DNA of 64,000 nucleotides from Cohnella pontilimi. GTDB lineage: Bacteria; Bacillota; Bacilli; Paenibacillales; Paenibacillaceae. The stretch covers positions 186,001 to 250,000 of the forward strand of contig NZ_SUPK01000003.1 in the NCBI RefSeq assembly GCF_005049045.1, given 5' to 3'. The stretch's first letter is position 1. Every line of letters begins with the position of its first letter. The notes beneath the pieces are model-generated. The model saw only the letters and a list, made by a program, of their open reading frames with translations, made no database searches and had not been told where the DNA came from. Shown here in pieces: positions 15,923 to 23,731 of the stretch. The translations under genes and the position numbers were made by a program.

Positions 15923-16716
15923 CACAACCCATCCTTTCGATTTTCCGGATGATTCTGCGCGACCATGATGATGTTCCCGTCTTCGTCCCGGATGTTAAAG
16001 TAAGAGACCGGTTCCAGCCGTACAATTCCGTGCATAATCTCAAATCCGAGCTCCGTCGCTTCCCGCGCGGCCTTATCGATATTAGAGGTGCCTATTTTAA
16101 ACAGAACCGGACCTTTCGCCGGAACCGGCACTTCGTCCATCCCGTTCGAGTCGAGCATCAAATGGGTGCCGTTATCAAAATGGAACATATGGAGATGCCC
16201 GAGCCGGTCCTCCTGCCGCACTTCAAGCCCCATAAGCTTGGAATAGCGATCCACCGCGCGCTCCAGATTCCTCACCCACAAAATCACGGAATCGATATGC
16301 GGGCTGATGGTGCGATGCGCCGGGTTGCCGTCGACCCCGCCGAACGCCAAATGGTACCCGTCCGGGTCGGCGACGATAAATTCTTTCCACGGTCCGCCGT
16401 CCGCGTAGACGACAGGCTCCCGCGCGATAACGGCTCCCTTCGCTTGAAACTCGCGGTACAGTTCATCCAGAGCCGTCCAGTTCTCCACATAGGCGTAAAC
16501 GTCCACGCCCGTGTCCGATCCTGGCTCCGGCGGGTTTGGCCGCACGGCCGACGGTTCCGGCGCCTGCAGAAGCTTTAGGGCAAGTGCCTGCAATCCATCA
16601 CGCTCCGCCCACCAATCCGTCACGTCGAACCCGAGTACTTCCCGGTAATACCGCTGCGAACGTGCCAGATCCGATACCATGAATACCGTTAAAGAGCTGC
16701 CGATCCGTTTCCCCAT
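15922..16716 (-). CDS. VOC-family (glyoxalase/dioxygenase fold) two-domain protein
   Basis: 264 residues with two vicinal-oxygen-chelate modules. The first (about 1-125) has the typical start VFMVSDLARSQRYYREVLGF and end FIVADPDGYHLAFGG; the second (about 138-255) has VILWVRNLERAVDRYSKLMGL and NIRDEDGNIIMVAQN. Domain duplication is common in bleomycin-resistance-like and glyoxalase-like proteins; substrate cannot be read off. Part of a three-gene set with another two-domain VOC gene 20 nt upstream and a GyrI-like gene downstream. Confidence 0.82.
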   Translation of the reverse strand: MGKRIGSSLTVFMVSDLARSQRYYREVLGFDVTDWWAERDGLQALALKLLQAPEPSAVRPNPPEPGSDTGVDVYAYVENWTALDELYREFQAKGAVIAREPVVYADGGPWKEFIVADPDGYHLAFGGVDGNPAHRTISPHIDSVILWVRNLERAVDRYSKLMGLEVRQEDRLGHLHMFHFDNGTHLMLDSNGMDEVPVPAKGPVLFKIGTSNIDKAAREATELGFEIMHGIVRLEPVSYFNIRDEDGNIIMVAQNHPENRKDGL

Positions 16717-16735
16717 CTCCGCCCATTCCTCCGCT

Positions 16736-17533
16736 TCAGTTCATTTGCGCAACCATGATCCGGTTTCCGTCCGGGTCTTGAACAACGAACATCGCCCCGT
16801 TTTCAAAGATCTCCGGCTCAACAGCTAAAGCCAATCCTTGTCGACGGACGTAGTCCAACGCTGCATTCCAATCCTTCGTCTCAAAATAAAAAGGTACCGT
16901 ATACGTCTCCTGCTTCAAAAAGCGATTCTGATCCAGCAGCAGTGCGGCTCCGCGCGTGACCGGAACCGAATAGACGGATTCGGCCGCAGCCTTCTCGTCC
17001 AACGGCACCCCGAGCAAGCCGGAATACCACCGGGCAGCAGCCGCCATGTCCTTCACATCGACGAATACGCCTCCGATCCGCGCAAGCACCGGACTCTCCG
17101 TCTTCTGATCCTCCCAGTCGGGTCCGGGGTGCTCCGTCCAACAAACCATATGCGCGCTTCCTTCCGGGTCGCGGAAGTTGAAGAACGCCATGCTGCCGTG
17201 CCTTTCCGGCTCGAAAAACGGCTCGGCCTTCTCTTGTATGTATCGATAAGCCTCATCAATATCCGAGGCCGGGAACATGACGCGAGGGAGCATGGATTCC
17301 CGCCATTCCGGACTTTCCCGGTTCCCTCCGTTGTTATCGAGAATCAGATGCGTCCCGGGGAAATCGAACCAGTAGACCGGCCCCCCGTTCAAACGTTCCT
17401 CCATTATAGGAAGTCCAAGCAGCCGGCTGTACCATTCCGCCGCCCTGCGAAGATCCGTCACATGTACGAACACGCTGGCTGCGCGGTTCTCCAGAGGAAC
17501 AACCTGACGTCCTTTTTCGATCGTTTTATCCAA
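16736..17533 (-). CDS. VOC-family two-domain protein, paralogue of its neighbour
   Basis: About 265 residues. Module 1: VFVHVTDLRRAAEWYSRLLGLPIMEE through FNFRDPEGSAHMVCW; module 2: VFVDVKDMAAAARWYSGLLGVPL through VVQDPDGNRIMVAQ. The start is set at TTG 17533 because AAGGAG (17544-17549) is 10 nt upstream; an ATG 30 nt earlier lacks any SD. Resembles the following gene in layout, so probably a local duplication. First gene of the three-gene set. Confidence 0.8.
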   Translation of the reverse strand: MDKTIEKGRQVVPLENRAASVFVHVTDLRRAAEWYSRLLGLPIMEERLNGGPVYWFDFPGTHLILDNNGGNRESPEWRESMLPRVMFPASDIDEAYRYIQEKAEPFFEPERHGSMAFFNFRDPEGSAHMVCWTEHPGPDWEDQKTESPVLARIGGVFVDVKDMAAAARWYSGLLGVPLDEKAAAESVYSVPVTRGAALLLDQNRFLKQETYTVPFYFETKDWNAALDYVRRQGLALAVEPEIFENGAMFVVQDPDGNRIMVAQMN

Positions 17534-17571
17534 CCTGCACCGTCTCCTTTTATCCGTCATCAATAGATTAT

Positions 17572-17587
17572 GCGAATATACATTCGC
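17572..17587. promoter_or_regulatory. Inverted repeat upstream of the VOC gene set
   Basis: GCGAAT-ATAC-ATTCGC, a 16-bp palindrome about 40 nt upstream of the proposed TTG start, next to CATAAT on the minus strand. Could be an operator; no adjacent regulator gene was found, so the assignment is weak. Confidence 0.3.
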
Positions 17588-17608
17588 CTTTTGGATGAAA
17601 ATTCCTGC

Positions 17609-18325
17609 TTATGGAACCAACAAAAACTCGCCGTTTTTCCACTGGTACGTTTCATCCGAATAATTACCCTGATCTCGGTTGTAAGAGGAGAAAGTCACGA
17701 ACCCCGCTTTCGGCTTGCGGAGCTTGACCGAATAACTGCTGCCGCCTTCTTCCCCCTTGCTGATGTACAGAAATTCACTGCCGCGAACGGGCAGCTCGCG
17801 GATGGTCAAATCCTCGGCGAACGTGAGCATTTTGTAAAATCCGCCGTTGCTGTCTGCCCGCTGCCCCAGCGTAAAGTCGGGAAGTCCGTCGTTGTTGTAG
17901 TCGTCAAAAGTCAAGGAGAAATGCCGGTTGAATATAAGCGGATCGGGAAACAGCTTGTCGAGCGGGGTGGCGCTTAAAATGCGTCCTTCGGAGTCGGCGA
18001 TCACTAGCTGAAAATAACCCTCGTACAACGTGCCACGGTAAGCCCCCGGCGCCCAATTTTCGGAGTACGTGCCTCGTACGAGCTGCAGGCGCAGGTATAG
18101 GTCTTTCCTCAACGTTCCGGGCAAAAGGTTGTTGGACAGTGTCATGGGAGAGCGGATCGTGATGGAGGTGGAGGATCCCGGTTCGGAGGATTTAGAAGAA
18201 GGCTTCACAGCTGCAGCTTGAGTTTGCGTGGGCGGGACATTGGCGGCCGAATCCGCACCGCAGCCGGCCAGCAAAGCACAAAGCATGGCGAGCAGCGTCC
18301 ATTTCCCCATGCCTGTGCGTCTCAT
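17609..18325 (-). CDS. Putative lipoprotein with FG-GAP/VCBS-like motif
   Basis: 238 residues. A lipoprotein signal peptide with lipobox LLAGC (Cys about 22) predicts membrane anchoring after export. A Ser/Thr/Pro linker (about 30-60) leads to a domain containing FDDYNNDGLPDFTLG, the calcium-binding DxDxDGxxD-like pattern of VCBS/FG-GAP repeats. Function unknown. The ATG overlaps the phzF stop as ATGA. Third gene of GNAT-phzF-lipoprotein. Confidence 0.75.
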   Translation of the reverse strand: MRRTGMGKWTLLAMLCALLAGCGADSAANVPPTQTQAAAVKPSSKSSEPGSSTSITIRSPMTLSNNLLPGTLRKDLYLRLQLVRGTYSENWAPGAYRGTLYEGYFQLVIADSEGRILSATPLDKLFPDPLIFNRHFSLTFDDYNNDGLPDFTLGQRADSNGGFYKMLTFAEDLTIRELPVRGSEFLYISKGEEGGSSYSVKLRKPKAGFVTFSSYNRDQGNYSDETYQWKNGEFLLVP

Positions 18326-19215
18326 AACGTCATTTCCCCTACATAGACCGCGCCGCCTGTGATCCGAACCTCCATCGAGCGGTCTTCGTTAGGAGTCCGA
18401 CTCACTTCCACCTTCACCCGCCCGTCATAACCGATCTCCATCCCTTGCTCCACGACGAAAGAGATGGAATCTCGATGCGGCTCCATATACTCCAGCGCAT
18501 AGGCGCCCATAACGCCGGACGCGGTGCCGGTCACCGGGTCTTCGACCGTCCCGGAGTAAGCGGAGGAGAAGTGGCGGGCATGCATGAATGCCGCCGGATC
18601 CTCAGTCTCCATACAGAAAGGATGGACGGAGGCACGGGGCAGCTCGGCTAAAATGTCCGGAAAAAGCCGGTTTTGCGGCTTCATTCGGGCAAAGCTTTGT
18701 TTGCGGGCGATCGGGACGAGCAGCGTCCAAATGCCCGTGCTGCCGTAAACGATGGGCAGTTCGGGGTGCAGCTCGTCTGCGGTCAGTCCGATCGATACGG
18801 CCAACCGCTCCCGATCTCCGGCGAAGGGCACGAAACGGGGGCGGTCCTGCGTCATGCGAATCGACCATTCACCGTCCGGCTCCCGGACAAACTCCATGGG
18901 CAGCACGCCGACGTTCGTTTCCACGGTTACCGTGTCGCGGTCTTTAAACCACCCGTCGTGTTTCAAATGATATAAAGTCGCCACCGTCGCATGTCCGCAC
19001 AAATCCATTTCGTGGCCGGGGGTGTAATATTTCAGCTTGACGTCCGCCGTTTGGCTCGGGAGCACGAAGGTCGTCTCGTTAAACCCAACCGCGGCGGCTA
19101 TTCTCTGCATGTCCTCGTGCGTCAGTCGTTCGGCGTCCCGCACAATCCCGGCCGGGTTGCCTTTGCCGGGGATGCGCGAGAACGCTTCGTAATGCAGCAC
19201 CTTCGTTCCGCTCAT
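18322..19215 (-). CDS. PhzF-family isomerase/epimerase-like protein
   Basis: 297 residues, the usual PhzF length. Family signatures: N-terminal VLHYEAFSRIPGKGNPAGIV with GNPAGI loop, NETTFVLPS, the conserved YYTPGHEMDLCGHATVAT, and C-terminal EDPVTGTASGVMGAYAL. The catalytic Glu of PhzF corresponds to E in FNETTF (about 47). The physiological substrate in non-phenazine producers is unknown. It overlaps the GNAT stop (ATGA) and the lipoprotein start. Confidence 0.9.
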   Translation of the reverse strand: MSGTKVLHYEAFSRIPGKGNPAGIVRDAERLTHEDMQRIAAAVGFNETTFVLPSQTADVKLKYYTPGHEMDLCGHATVATLYHLKHDGWFKDRDTVTVETNVGVLPMEFVREPDGEWSIRMTQDRPRFVPFAGDRERLAVSIGLTADELHPELPIVYGSTGIWTLLVPIARKQSFARMKPQNRLFPDILAELPRASVHPFCMETEDPAAFMHARHFSSAYSGTVEDPVTGTASGVMGAYALEYMEPHRDSISFVVEQGMEIGYDGRVKVEVSRTPNEDRSMEVRITGGAVYVGEMTL

Positions 19216-19637
19216 CTCGCTCCCTCCTCCCGCGGTTTTCTCATCACCTTTTCCGGTTCCCTGCGAAAACCAAATTTTTCATATAACCCGTGGGCGTCGT
19301 CCGTGGCGAGATAACCGAATAACCCGCGCAGCTCCTCGGATTCCACGATGGACTGAACCAATTTCGTGCCGATGCCCGAACGCCGGTGAGCCTCGTCCAC
19401 GATTACATCGCAAAGGTAGTACGCGGTGGCGGCGTCCGTAATGGCGCGGGCGAAGGCCACTTGCCGGCCCTGACGGTCATAAACGCCGTAGCAGCGGGAG
19501 TTTGCCACCGATCGTTCGATCGTTTCGCGCGTCCGGTTGTTGGCCCAGTAGCTGCGATTCAGCATGGCATGCACGGCGTCCAAATCGAGCCTCTTTTTAT
19601 CGTCCGAAATCTCGTAATCTCCGAATGGAATGTTCAT
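19212..19637 (-). CDS. GNAT-family N-acetyltransferase
   Basis: 141 residues. Acetyl-CoA-binding segment LCDVIVDEAHRRSGIGTKLVQSIVE at about 74-98 (R-R-S-G-I-G) and C-terminal GLYEKFGFRREPEKVM are typical of small GNATs. Substrate unknown. The ATG at 19637 follows GGGAGG at about 10 nt. First gene of a three-gene operon; a possible -10 TATGAT lies about 30 nt upstream but its -35 is poor. Confidence 0.85.
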   Translation of the reverse strand: MNIPFGDYEISDDKKRLDLDAVHAMLNRSYWANNRTRETIERSVANSRCYGVYDRQGRQVAFARAITDAATAYYLCDVIVDEAHRRSGIGTKLVQSIVESEELRGLFGYLATDDAHGLYEKFGFRREPEKVMRKPREEGAR

Positions 19638-19778
19638 ACCGTCAGCGCCTCCCTATCGTCTTTCTCTATCATATCCCAACCCGCCGAGTTAAGGAATCTA
19701 TTGGCAGTGTAAGGCCCGCTGTTAATATTTGTGGAATGAACCCCCTTGCCGACCGTGTTAGACTTGTACCATATTCCA

Positions 19779-19890
19779 AGCCGAAGTCCCGGTCATCGGG
19801 ACACGGGGGACCCATTTGTGGGGTGAAGCCGCATATTTATGCGGCCGGGGCTACTCTTTGACCCGAACCCGGCAGCTAACCTCGCAGGCA
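19779..19890 (+). ncRNA. c-di-AMP riboswitch (ydaO/yuaA class)
   Basis: Conserved blocks appear in order: GCCGAAGTCCC, CGGGGGACCC, GGGGTGAAGCC, the stem GCCGCATATTTATGCGGC, then GACCCGAACCCGGCAGC and TAACCTCGCAGGC. These are the sequence hallmarks of the ydaO class that senses c-di-AMP and usually turns off cell-wall hydrolase and osmolyte genes. It lies directly upstream of a secreted CAP-domain protein. No separate long U-run terminator is visible before the SD, so the expression platform may act at the 3' end of the aptamer or on translation. Confidence 0.93.
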
Positions 19891-19912
19891 AACAAAGGGA
19901 GGAAATAGGCAA

Positions 19913-20581
19913 GTGAAAGGTTTCAAGCAGTTTGGCAAAATGTTGACTGTCGGCGCTTTGGCATTGGCGATTTCCGCACCTGCGGCCACCGCATCTGCAG
20001 CTACTACGACCAACGTCCAATATAAAGTTTACTACTACACGCAAGGCAGTAACGCGGATGTGAACGCGTGGATTCAACAATATTTGCGTCAAGTTCAAGC
20101 GCAATACCCGCAATACCGCTGGACTTACCAGCCTGTCGCTCAGAAGCCGGCCGCAAAACCGGTGACGACGAAGCCGTCTGCACAACCGGCAAAAACGGGT
20201 ACGACAGCGCAAGTTTCCAATTTTGCTTCCCAAGTGTTCAACCTGGTCAATCAGGAGCGCGCCAAAGCCGGCCTGAAGGCCCTGAAGCTCGACTCCGCTC
20301 TGTCCAATATGGCCTTGGTGAAAGCTAAAGACATGAAAAACAATAACTACTTCAGCCATAATTCGCCGACTTACGGTTCTCCGTTCGATATGATGAAGAA
20401 ATTCGGAATCAGCTACGGTTATGCCGGCGAGAACATCGCCATGGGCCAAAAGAGCCCGCAAGAAGTCATGACCGCTTGGATGAACAGCCCGGGGCACAAA
20501 GCCAACATCCTGAGCCAAAACTTCTCCAAGATCGGCGTCGCCTACTACAACGGCGAATGGGTACAAGAATTTACAGGCTAA
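19913..20581 (+). CDS. Secreted CAP/SCP-domain protein (YkwD-like)
   Basis: 222 residues. Signal peptide with hydrophobic core VGALALAISAPAATASA (cleavage near 28-30), a Tyr/Gln-rich spacer (about 32-70), a Pro/Lys/Thr linker, then the CAP domain (about 100-222): VFNLVNQERAKAGLKAL, NYFSHNSPTYGSPF, GYAGENIAMGQKSPQEVMTAWMNSPGHKANILS. The two His and Glu of the CAP cavity are present. Role likely at the cell wall or spore; enzymatic activity of bacterial CAP proteins is unsettled. GTG start after GGGAGG with about 10-nt spacing. Controlled by the c-di-AMP riboswitch just upstream. Confidence 0.9.
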   Translation: MKGFKQFGKMLTVGALALAISAPAATASAATTTNVQYKVYYYTQGSNADVNAWIQQYLRQVQAQYPQYRWTYQPVAQKPAAKPVTTKPSAQPAKTGTTAQVSNFASQVFNLVNQERAKAGLKALKLDSALSNMALVKAKDMKNNNYFSHNSPTYGSPFDMMKKFGISYGYAGENIAMGQKSPQEVMTAWMNSPGHKANILSQNFSKIGVAYYNGEWVQEFTG

Positions 20582-20588
20582 CTACAGT

Positions 20589-20628
20589 AAAAAAGCTGAC
20601 CGGCGAGGACTCGCCGGTCAGCTTTTTT
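20589..20628. terminator. Bidirectional terminator between CAP gene and flavoprotein gene
   Basis: AAAAAAGCTGACCGGCGA and its complement flank a 4-nt loop, with T-runs usable in both directions. It serves the convergent genes ending at 20581 (+) and 20650 (-). Confidence 0.92.
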
Positions 20629-20649
20629 ATGGTTGCACCTTGCGTGCTA

Positions 20650-21213
20650 TTAGCTCTTCAGCACATCATGGTCGACATAACGCTCGCCGTTCAGTTCGCT
20701 GATGACGTTAATCGCGACTTTCGCTCCGTCGCCCGCAGTGACGATGGTGTGCATGCTGACACCGGCCACCGTGCCGGCCGCCCAAACGTTGGCGATGTTG
20801 GTCCGGCCTTCGGGCGTGCAGTCGACGATTGTTTTGATGCGCGGTTCCGTGCCCGGTTTCGTGTTGATGCCGCTGGCTTCAGCCAGATCGGCCATCATGC
20901 CCGTGGCCAGAATGACGTGAGCCGCTTCATAGGTTTGGCCTTCGGTTTCGATCTTGATCAATCCGTCTCCGGCGGTGAGTTTGGTCGCTTTGGCTGTGAC
21001 AAATTCGGCGCCATGCTTGGCCGCTTGCTTCTTGCCGGTCTCGACCAAATCCGGTCCGGAAATTTCCGGCGCTCCGTAGTGGTTTTCAATCCAAGCCCGT
21101 CTGGTCACGCTTTGGTCGCTGTCGAGCACAAGCGTCTTTTTGCCTGCTTTCGCGGTGAAAATGGCGGCGCTAGCGCCGGCGGGACCTGCTCCGATAATGG
21201 CGATGTCGTACAA
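20650..21213 (-). CDS. Single-domain FAD-dependent oxidoreductase, thioredoxin-reductase-like
   Basis: 187 residues, about 60 percent of a thioredoxin reductase. Dinucleotide motif IIGAGPAGASAAIFTAKAGKKTLVLDSD at the N-terminus and the FAD-closing motif ANVWAAGTVAG near 142-152 are present, but the CxxC active site and the inserted NADPH domain are missing. It therefore looks like a minimal flavin-binding protein, perhaps needing a partner. Compact and in frame throughout, so not an obvious truncation. Convergent with the CAP gene. Confidence 0.8.
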   Translation of the reverse strand: MYDIAIIGAGPAGASAAIFTAKAGKKTLVLDSDQSVTRRAWIENHYGAPEISGPDLVETGKKQAAKHGAEFVTAKATKLTAGDGLIKIETEGQTYEAAHVILATGMMADLAEASGINTKPGTEPRIKTIVDCTPEGRTNIANVWAAGTVAGVSMHTIVTAGDGAKVAINVISELNGERYVDHDVLKS

Positions 21214-21334
21214 ATTTACTCACTCCTTCGATGAATTGTGCGTTCGTCCGTATTTTATCACAATTCATAAGAGGCTTTCAAAAAGTAAGGGCGATCGCCA
21301 TGGAGGAAACGGCGCATCGCCCTTCGTATGGTTG

Positions 21335-21520
21335 TTAATGTACTTCGCGCAGCCGATCGACGTCGACCGTTTGCGTATTCCCGGGTTTGGTCCCTACTTG
21401 TACGGTTGCCACCCCGTTCGCCTTGTCCACCTTTTCGATCCATACCGATTGCCCGTCATCGAGATGTACAGGAATCGTGTCTTTAGACTGGATTATTTCT
21501 TGGGCGCGCTCCGCGTTCAA
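21335..21520 (-). CDS. sspH: Small acid-soluble spore protein, H type
   Basis: 61 residues. The N-terminal MNAERAQEIIQSKDTIPVHLDD and C-terminal VDVDRLREV match the SspH family, minor SASPs packed in the spore core. The start is TTG 21520, preceded by GGAGG at 7-8 nt; it overlaps the stop of the upstream 54-codon gene as TTGA. Expression is expected in the forespore, consistent with the sigma-G-like promoter at 21747-21776. Confidence 0.88.
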   Translation of the reverse strand: MNAERAQEIIQSKDTIPVHLDDGQSVWIEKVDKANGVATVQVGTKPGNTQTVDVDRLREVH

Positions 21521-21681
21521 TGGTTATCCGCCTCCATCGTGTCGGTTGTTGATTCGGTGACCAATCCGTTCTGGATCTTCACCTGTCCGCCGGCCAGTCC
21601 TTCGTTCACCATCCGGTCGACGTCCATGTCGAATTCGTCTCTGCCTTCCACATTCGCATCTTCCCGGGGCTGTTCGGCCAT
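21517..21681 (-). CDS. Small acidic protein upstream of sspH, unknown function
   Basis: 54 residues, strongly acidic at the start (AEQPREDANVEGRDEFDMDVDRMVNEGLAGG) and then IQNGLVTEST. Not recognised. The start ATG 21681 has GGAGTGA at 7 nt; a 132-codon reading beginning far upstream was rejected because it would run antisense into ku and past the promoter. Overlap with the sspH start and shared sigma-G-like promoter suggest forespore expression. Confidence 0.7.
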   Translation of the reverse strand: MAEQPREDANVEGRDEFDMDVDRMVNEGLAGGQVKIQNGLVTESTTDTMEADNH

Positions 21682-21746
21682 CTCGTTCTCACTCCGTAAG
21701 CAGAAATGCGACCGGCCCCGTGCCAAAATGCGGGCGGGTCCTCCAC

Positions 21747-21776
21747 AATATGCCCGAAGAGGTTGCGCTTCATGCA
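21747..21776 (-). promoter_or_regulatory. Sigma-G-like promoter for the sspH pair
   Basis: Minus strand: TGCATG (21771-21776), 18-nt spacer, CATATT-G (21747-21752), close to the forespore sigma-G pattern TGMATA/CATNHTA. Located about 65 nt before the 54-codon gene. Confidence 0.55.
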
Positions 21777-21835
21777 TTTGGGGCATGCTGATGGTATCCG
21801 ATTTCTGTTCACGGAGAAGGAGAGGAGACGATCTC

Positions 21836-22756
21836 ATGCATACGGTGTGGAAAGGCGCGATCAGCTTCGGTTTGGTCCACGTCCCCGTCAAAATGTTCAC
21901 CGCCACCGAAGACAAGGACGTTCATTTGCGTTATATACACAAAAAGTGCGGTACCCCGATTTCCTACACCCGCTCTTGCCCTCACTGCAACGAGGCGGCA
22001 CAATGGGAGGAAATTTCGCGCGGGTACGAGTACGAGAAAGGCCGGTTTGTTTTGTTCGAGGAGGACGAGCTGGAAGCGATTAAGCCGGAGAACACCCGAA
22101 CCATTCAAATTCTCGACTTCGTGGATTTGACCGATATCGATCCGCTCTACTTCGAGAAGCCGTATTATTTATCGCCCGACCAGGCCGGTTCCGGCGCCTA
22201 TAATTTACTGCTCGAAGCGATGCGCCAATCCGGCAAAATCGGTATCGCCAAAATCGCCATCCGCAGCAAAAGCAGCCTTGCCGCCATTCGCCCGCTGGAA
22301 AACTGCATCTGTATGGAGACGATGCATTTTCCCGACGAAATCCGTTCCCTGCAGCAAGTGCCGAACCTCCCCTCGCAGACCAATGTGAACGAACGGGAGT
22401 TGAGCATGGCGCGCATGCTGATCGATCAGCTTTCGACTTCTTTTGAACCGGAAAAATATACGGACGATTACCGCACCGCCTTGCTGGACGCGATTCAGCG
22501 CAAGGTCGCGGGACAAGACGTGGTCACCGTTCCTGCCGCCGAACGCACCAACGTCATCGATCTCATGGCCGCCCTTCAGGCGAGCTTGGAAGCGGTCAAA
22601 ACGACGCCGACCGATGCCGGACCGGCGGCAGCGGCTGCAGCTCCCGCCGCCCGGGGCCGGGCCGCCCGCACCCGCGCGTCCGGCGCCGAAGACACGGCCG
22701 GCGGCCCGAAAAAGCCTCGCGCCCCGCGCAAGCGCAAAACCGAAACGGCTCCTTGA
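21836..22756 (+). CDS. ku: Ku, non-homologous end-joining DNA end-binding protein
   Basis: 306 residues. Binds DNA double-strand ends as a homodimer and recruits LigD. Starts MHTVWKGAISFGLVHVPVKMF, the classic bacterial Ku N-terminus; also YIHKKCGTPISYTRSCPHCN, GYEYEKGRFVLFEEDELEAI, FEKPYYLSPDQAG, MARMLIDQLS. A basic, Ala/Lys/Arg-rich tail from about 265 on is the usual DNA-binding extension. ATG 21836 with AGAGGAG upstream; the open frame extends further 5' without support. Divergent from the spore genes, and a LigD polymerase domain lies 1.7 kb downstream. Confidence 0.95.
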   Translation: MHTVWKGAISFGLVHVPVKMFTATEDKDVHLRYIHKKCGTPISYTRSCPHCNEAAQWEEISRGYEYEKGRFVLFEEDELEAIKPENTRTIQILDFVDLTDIDPLYFEKPYYLSPDQAGSGAYNLLLEAMRQSGKIGIAKIAIRSKSSLAAIRPLENCICMETMHFPDEIRSLQQVPNLPSQTNVNERELSMARMLIDQLSTSFEPEKYTDDYRTALLDAIQRKVAGQDVVTVPAAERTNVIDLMAALQASLEAVKTTPTDAGPAAAAAAPAARGRAARTRASGAEDTAGGPKKPRAPRKRKTETAP

Positions 22757-22773
22757 GGGAGCCGTATTGTTGC

Positions 22774-22797
22774 AAAAGCCCCTTTCGGGGCTTTTCT
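22774..22797 (+). terminator. Terminator of ku
   Basis: AAAAGCCCC-TTTC-GGGGCTTTT followed by CTTTG, 17 nt after the stop. Confidence 0.88.
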
Positions 22798-22849
22798 TTG
22801 TTAAGCCGATGGGACCTGCTTAAGTCTCCTCACAGCCTCACACTGGGTG

Positions 22850-23301
22850 CCAAAGTGCACTCGAATCTGCTCGCTGTGTCGGAAAAACGCTCACGAATTG
22901 CTAAAATACACCCGAAAACCGACGAATTAGCGTTCAACGCGGTTTTTGACGAAATTTGAGTGCACTTTGGTTCTTCAGAGGAGAAAAATCGAGTTACTTA
23001 AAGGATTAGCGTGCATTTTGGCACCTCGCCGAACAATCGGCGTACCGCGGCGCGCTGCAGTTACCTTCCAAATCACCACCCGCCACCCCGAACCCGTTCG
23101 ATCACGCCCAAACGTCCTTCTAAGAACCAAAGTACAGTTATTTTTGTCTAAAAATCCTCCCAGGTTGCTCGATAACAACCAAAATACATCTAATTTCAGC
23201 TGGGGACAAAGGAATGATCCGATCTCCCGCAGAATAACTGTACATTAGCCTTTAGGTCAGCAAAAACGGCTGTAATTTCTAAAAATAACTGTACTTTAGC
23301 C
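22850..23301. repeat. Cluster of degenerate direct and inverted short repeats
   Basis: This 624-nt gap (22757-23380) has no credible gene. Eight related segments recur in it. Direct: CCAAAGTGCACTCGAAT (22850), GCTAAAATACACCCGAAA (22900), CCAAAGTACAGTTATTTTT (23127), CCAAAATACATCTAATTTC (23179). Inverted: the first recurs inverted at about 22952-22970, CATTTTGG at 23013, and TAACTGTACATTAGCC (23234) and AAAAATAACTGTACTTTAGC (23281). Copies 1 and 3, and 5 and 8, could form long hairpins. May be a family of intergenic palindromic elements. Confidence 0.6.
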
Positions 23302-23356
23302 TTTACTAACCACATATGCACCCGCGACGAACCATTTGTGTTTGAAAACAAAGACA

Positions 23357-23370
23357 GCACCCGAGGGTGC
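23357..23370 (-). terminator. Weak terminator of the 79-residue membrane protein gene
   Basis: GCACCC-TC-GGGTGC on the minus strand followed by TGTCTTTGTTTTC; a short stem with an interrupted U-tract. Confidence 0.5.
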
Positions 23371-23380
23371 CGACTTTGGA

Positions 23381-23620
23381 TTACGTATACAAGTCGCTGA
23401 GAAGAATCAATACAAGCCCGACTGCTCCGTAAAACAAGGCGCCACGCCTCAAAGCCCGCTGGTCGAAAGCCGGCGCAGCGTCCCCCGCATCCGTGCGGCG
23501 GATGATGCTCCACACAAATTTCGGATGAAGCGCAATAAACCACGCCGTTCCTGTCCAGACGACCAGAAACATGAGCAGCATGATCGAAAGCAAAGGAATG
23601 ACCGACGCCCACTCCATCAT
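23381..23620 (-). CDS. Small two-helix membrane protein, unknown function
   Basis: 79 residues. Helix 1 about 8-30 (IPLLSIMLLMFLVVWTGTAW), a loop with WSIIRRTDAGDAAPAFDQRALRRG, helix 2 about 60-75 (ALFYGAVGLVLILLSDLY). Good SD (GGGAGG) about 6 nt before two tandem ATGs. No family recognised; own promoter not evident. Confidence 0.65.
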   Translation of the reverse strand: MMEWASVIPLLSIMLLMFLVVWTGTAWFIALHPKFVWSIIRRTDAGDAAPAFDQRALRRGALFYGAVGLVLILLSDLYT

Positions 23621-23731
23621 TCTTTTCCTCCCGGGTGCAGTGGCTTCCTCTCCTCTTTATGTCACAACGATACCAAAGGTGCAGGATAAATTCTATAACC
23701 AGTTGCCTTGACTATGTATGGGGGGGTTACA

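Noticed and set aside
21140-21835. Long upstream extension of the ku reading frame
   Set aside because: It would overlap sspH and the small acidic gene in antisense; the internal ATG 21836 has a good SD and matches the known Ku N-terminus.
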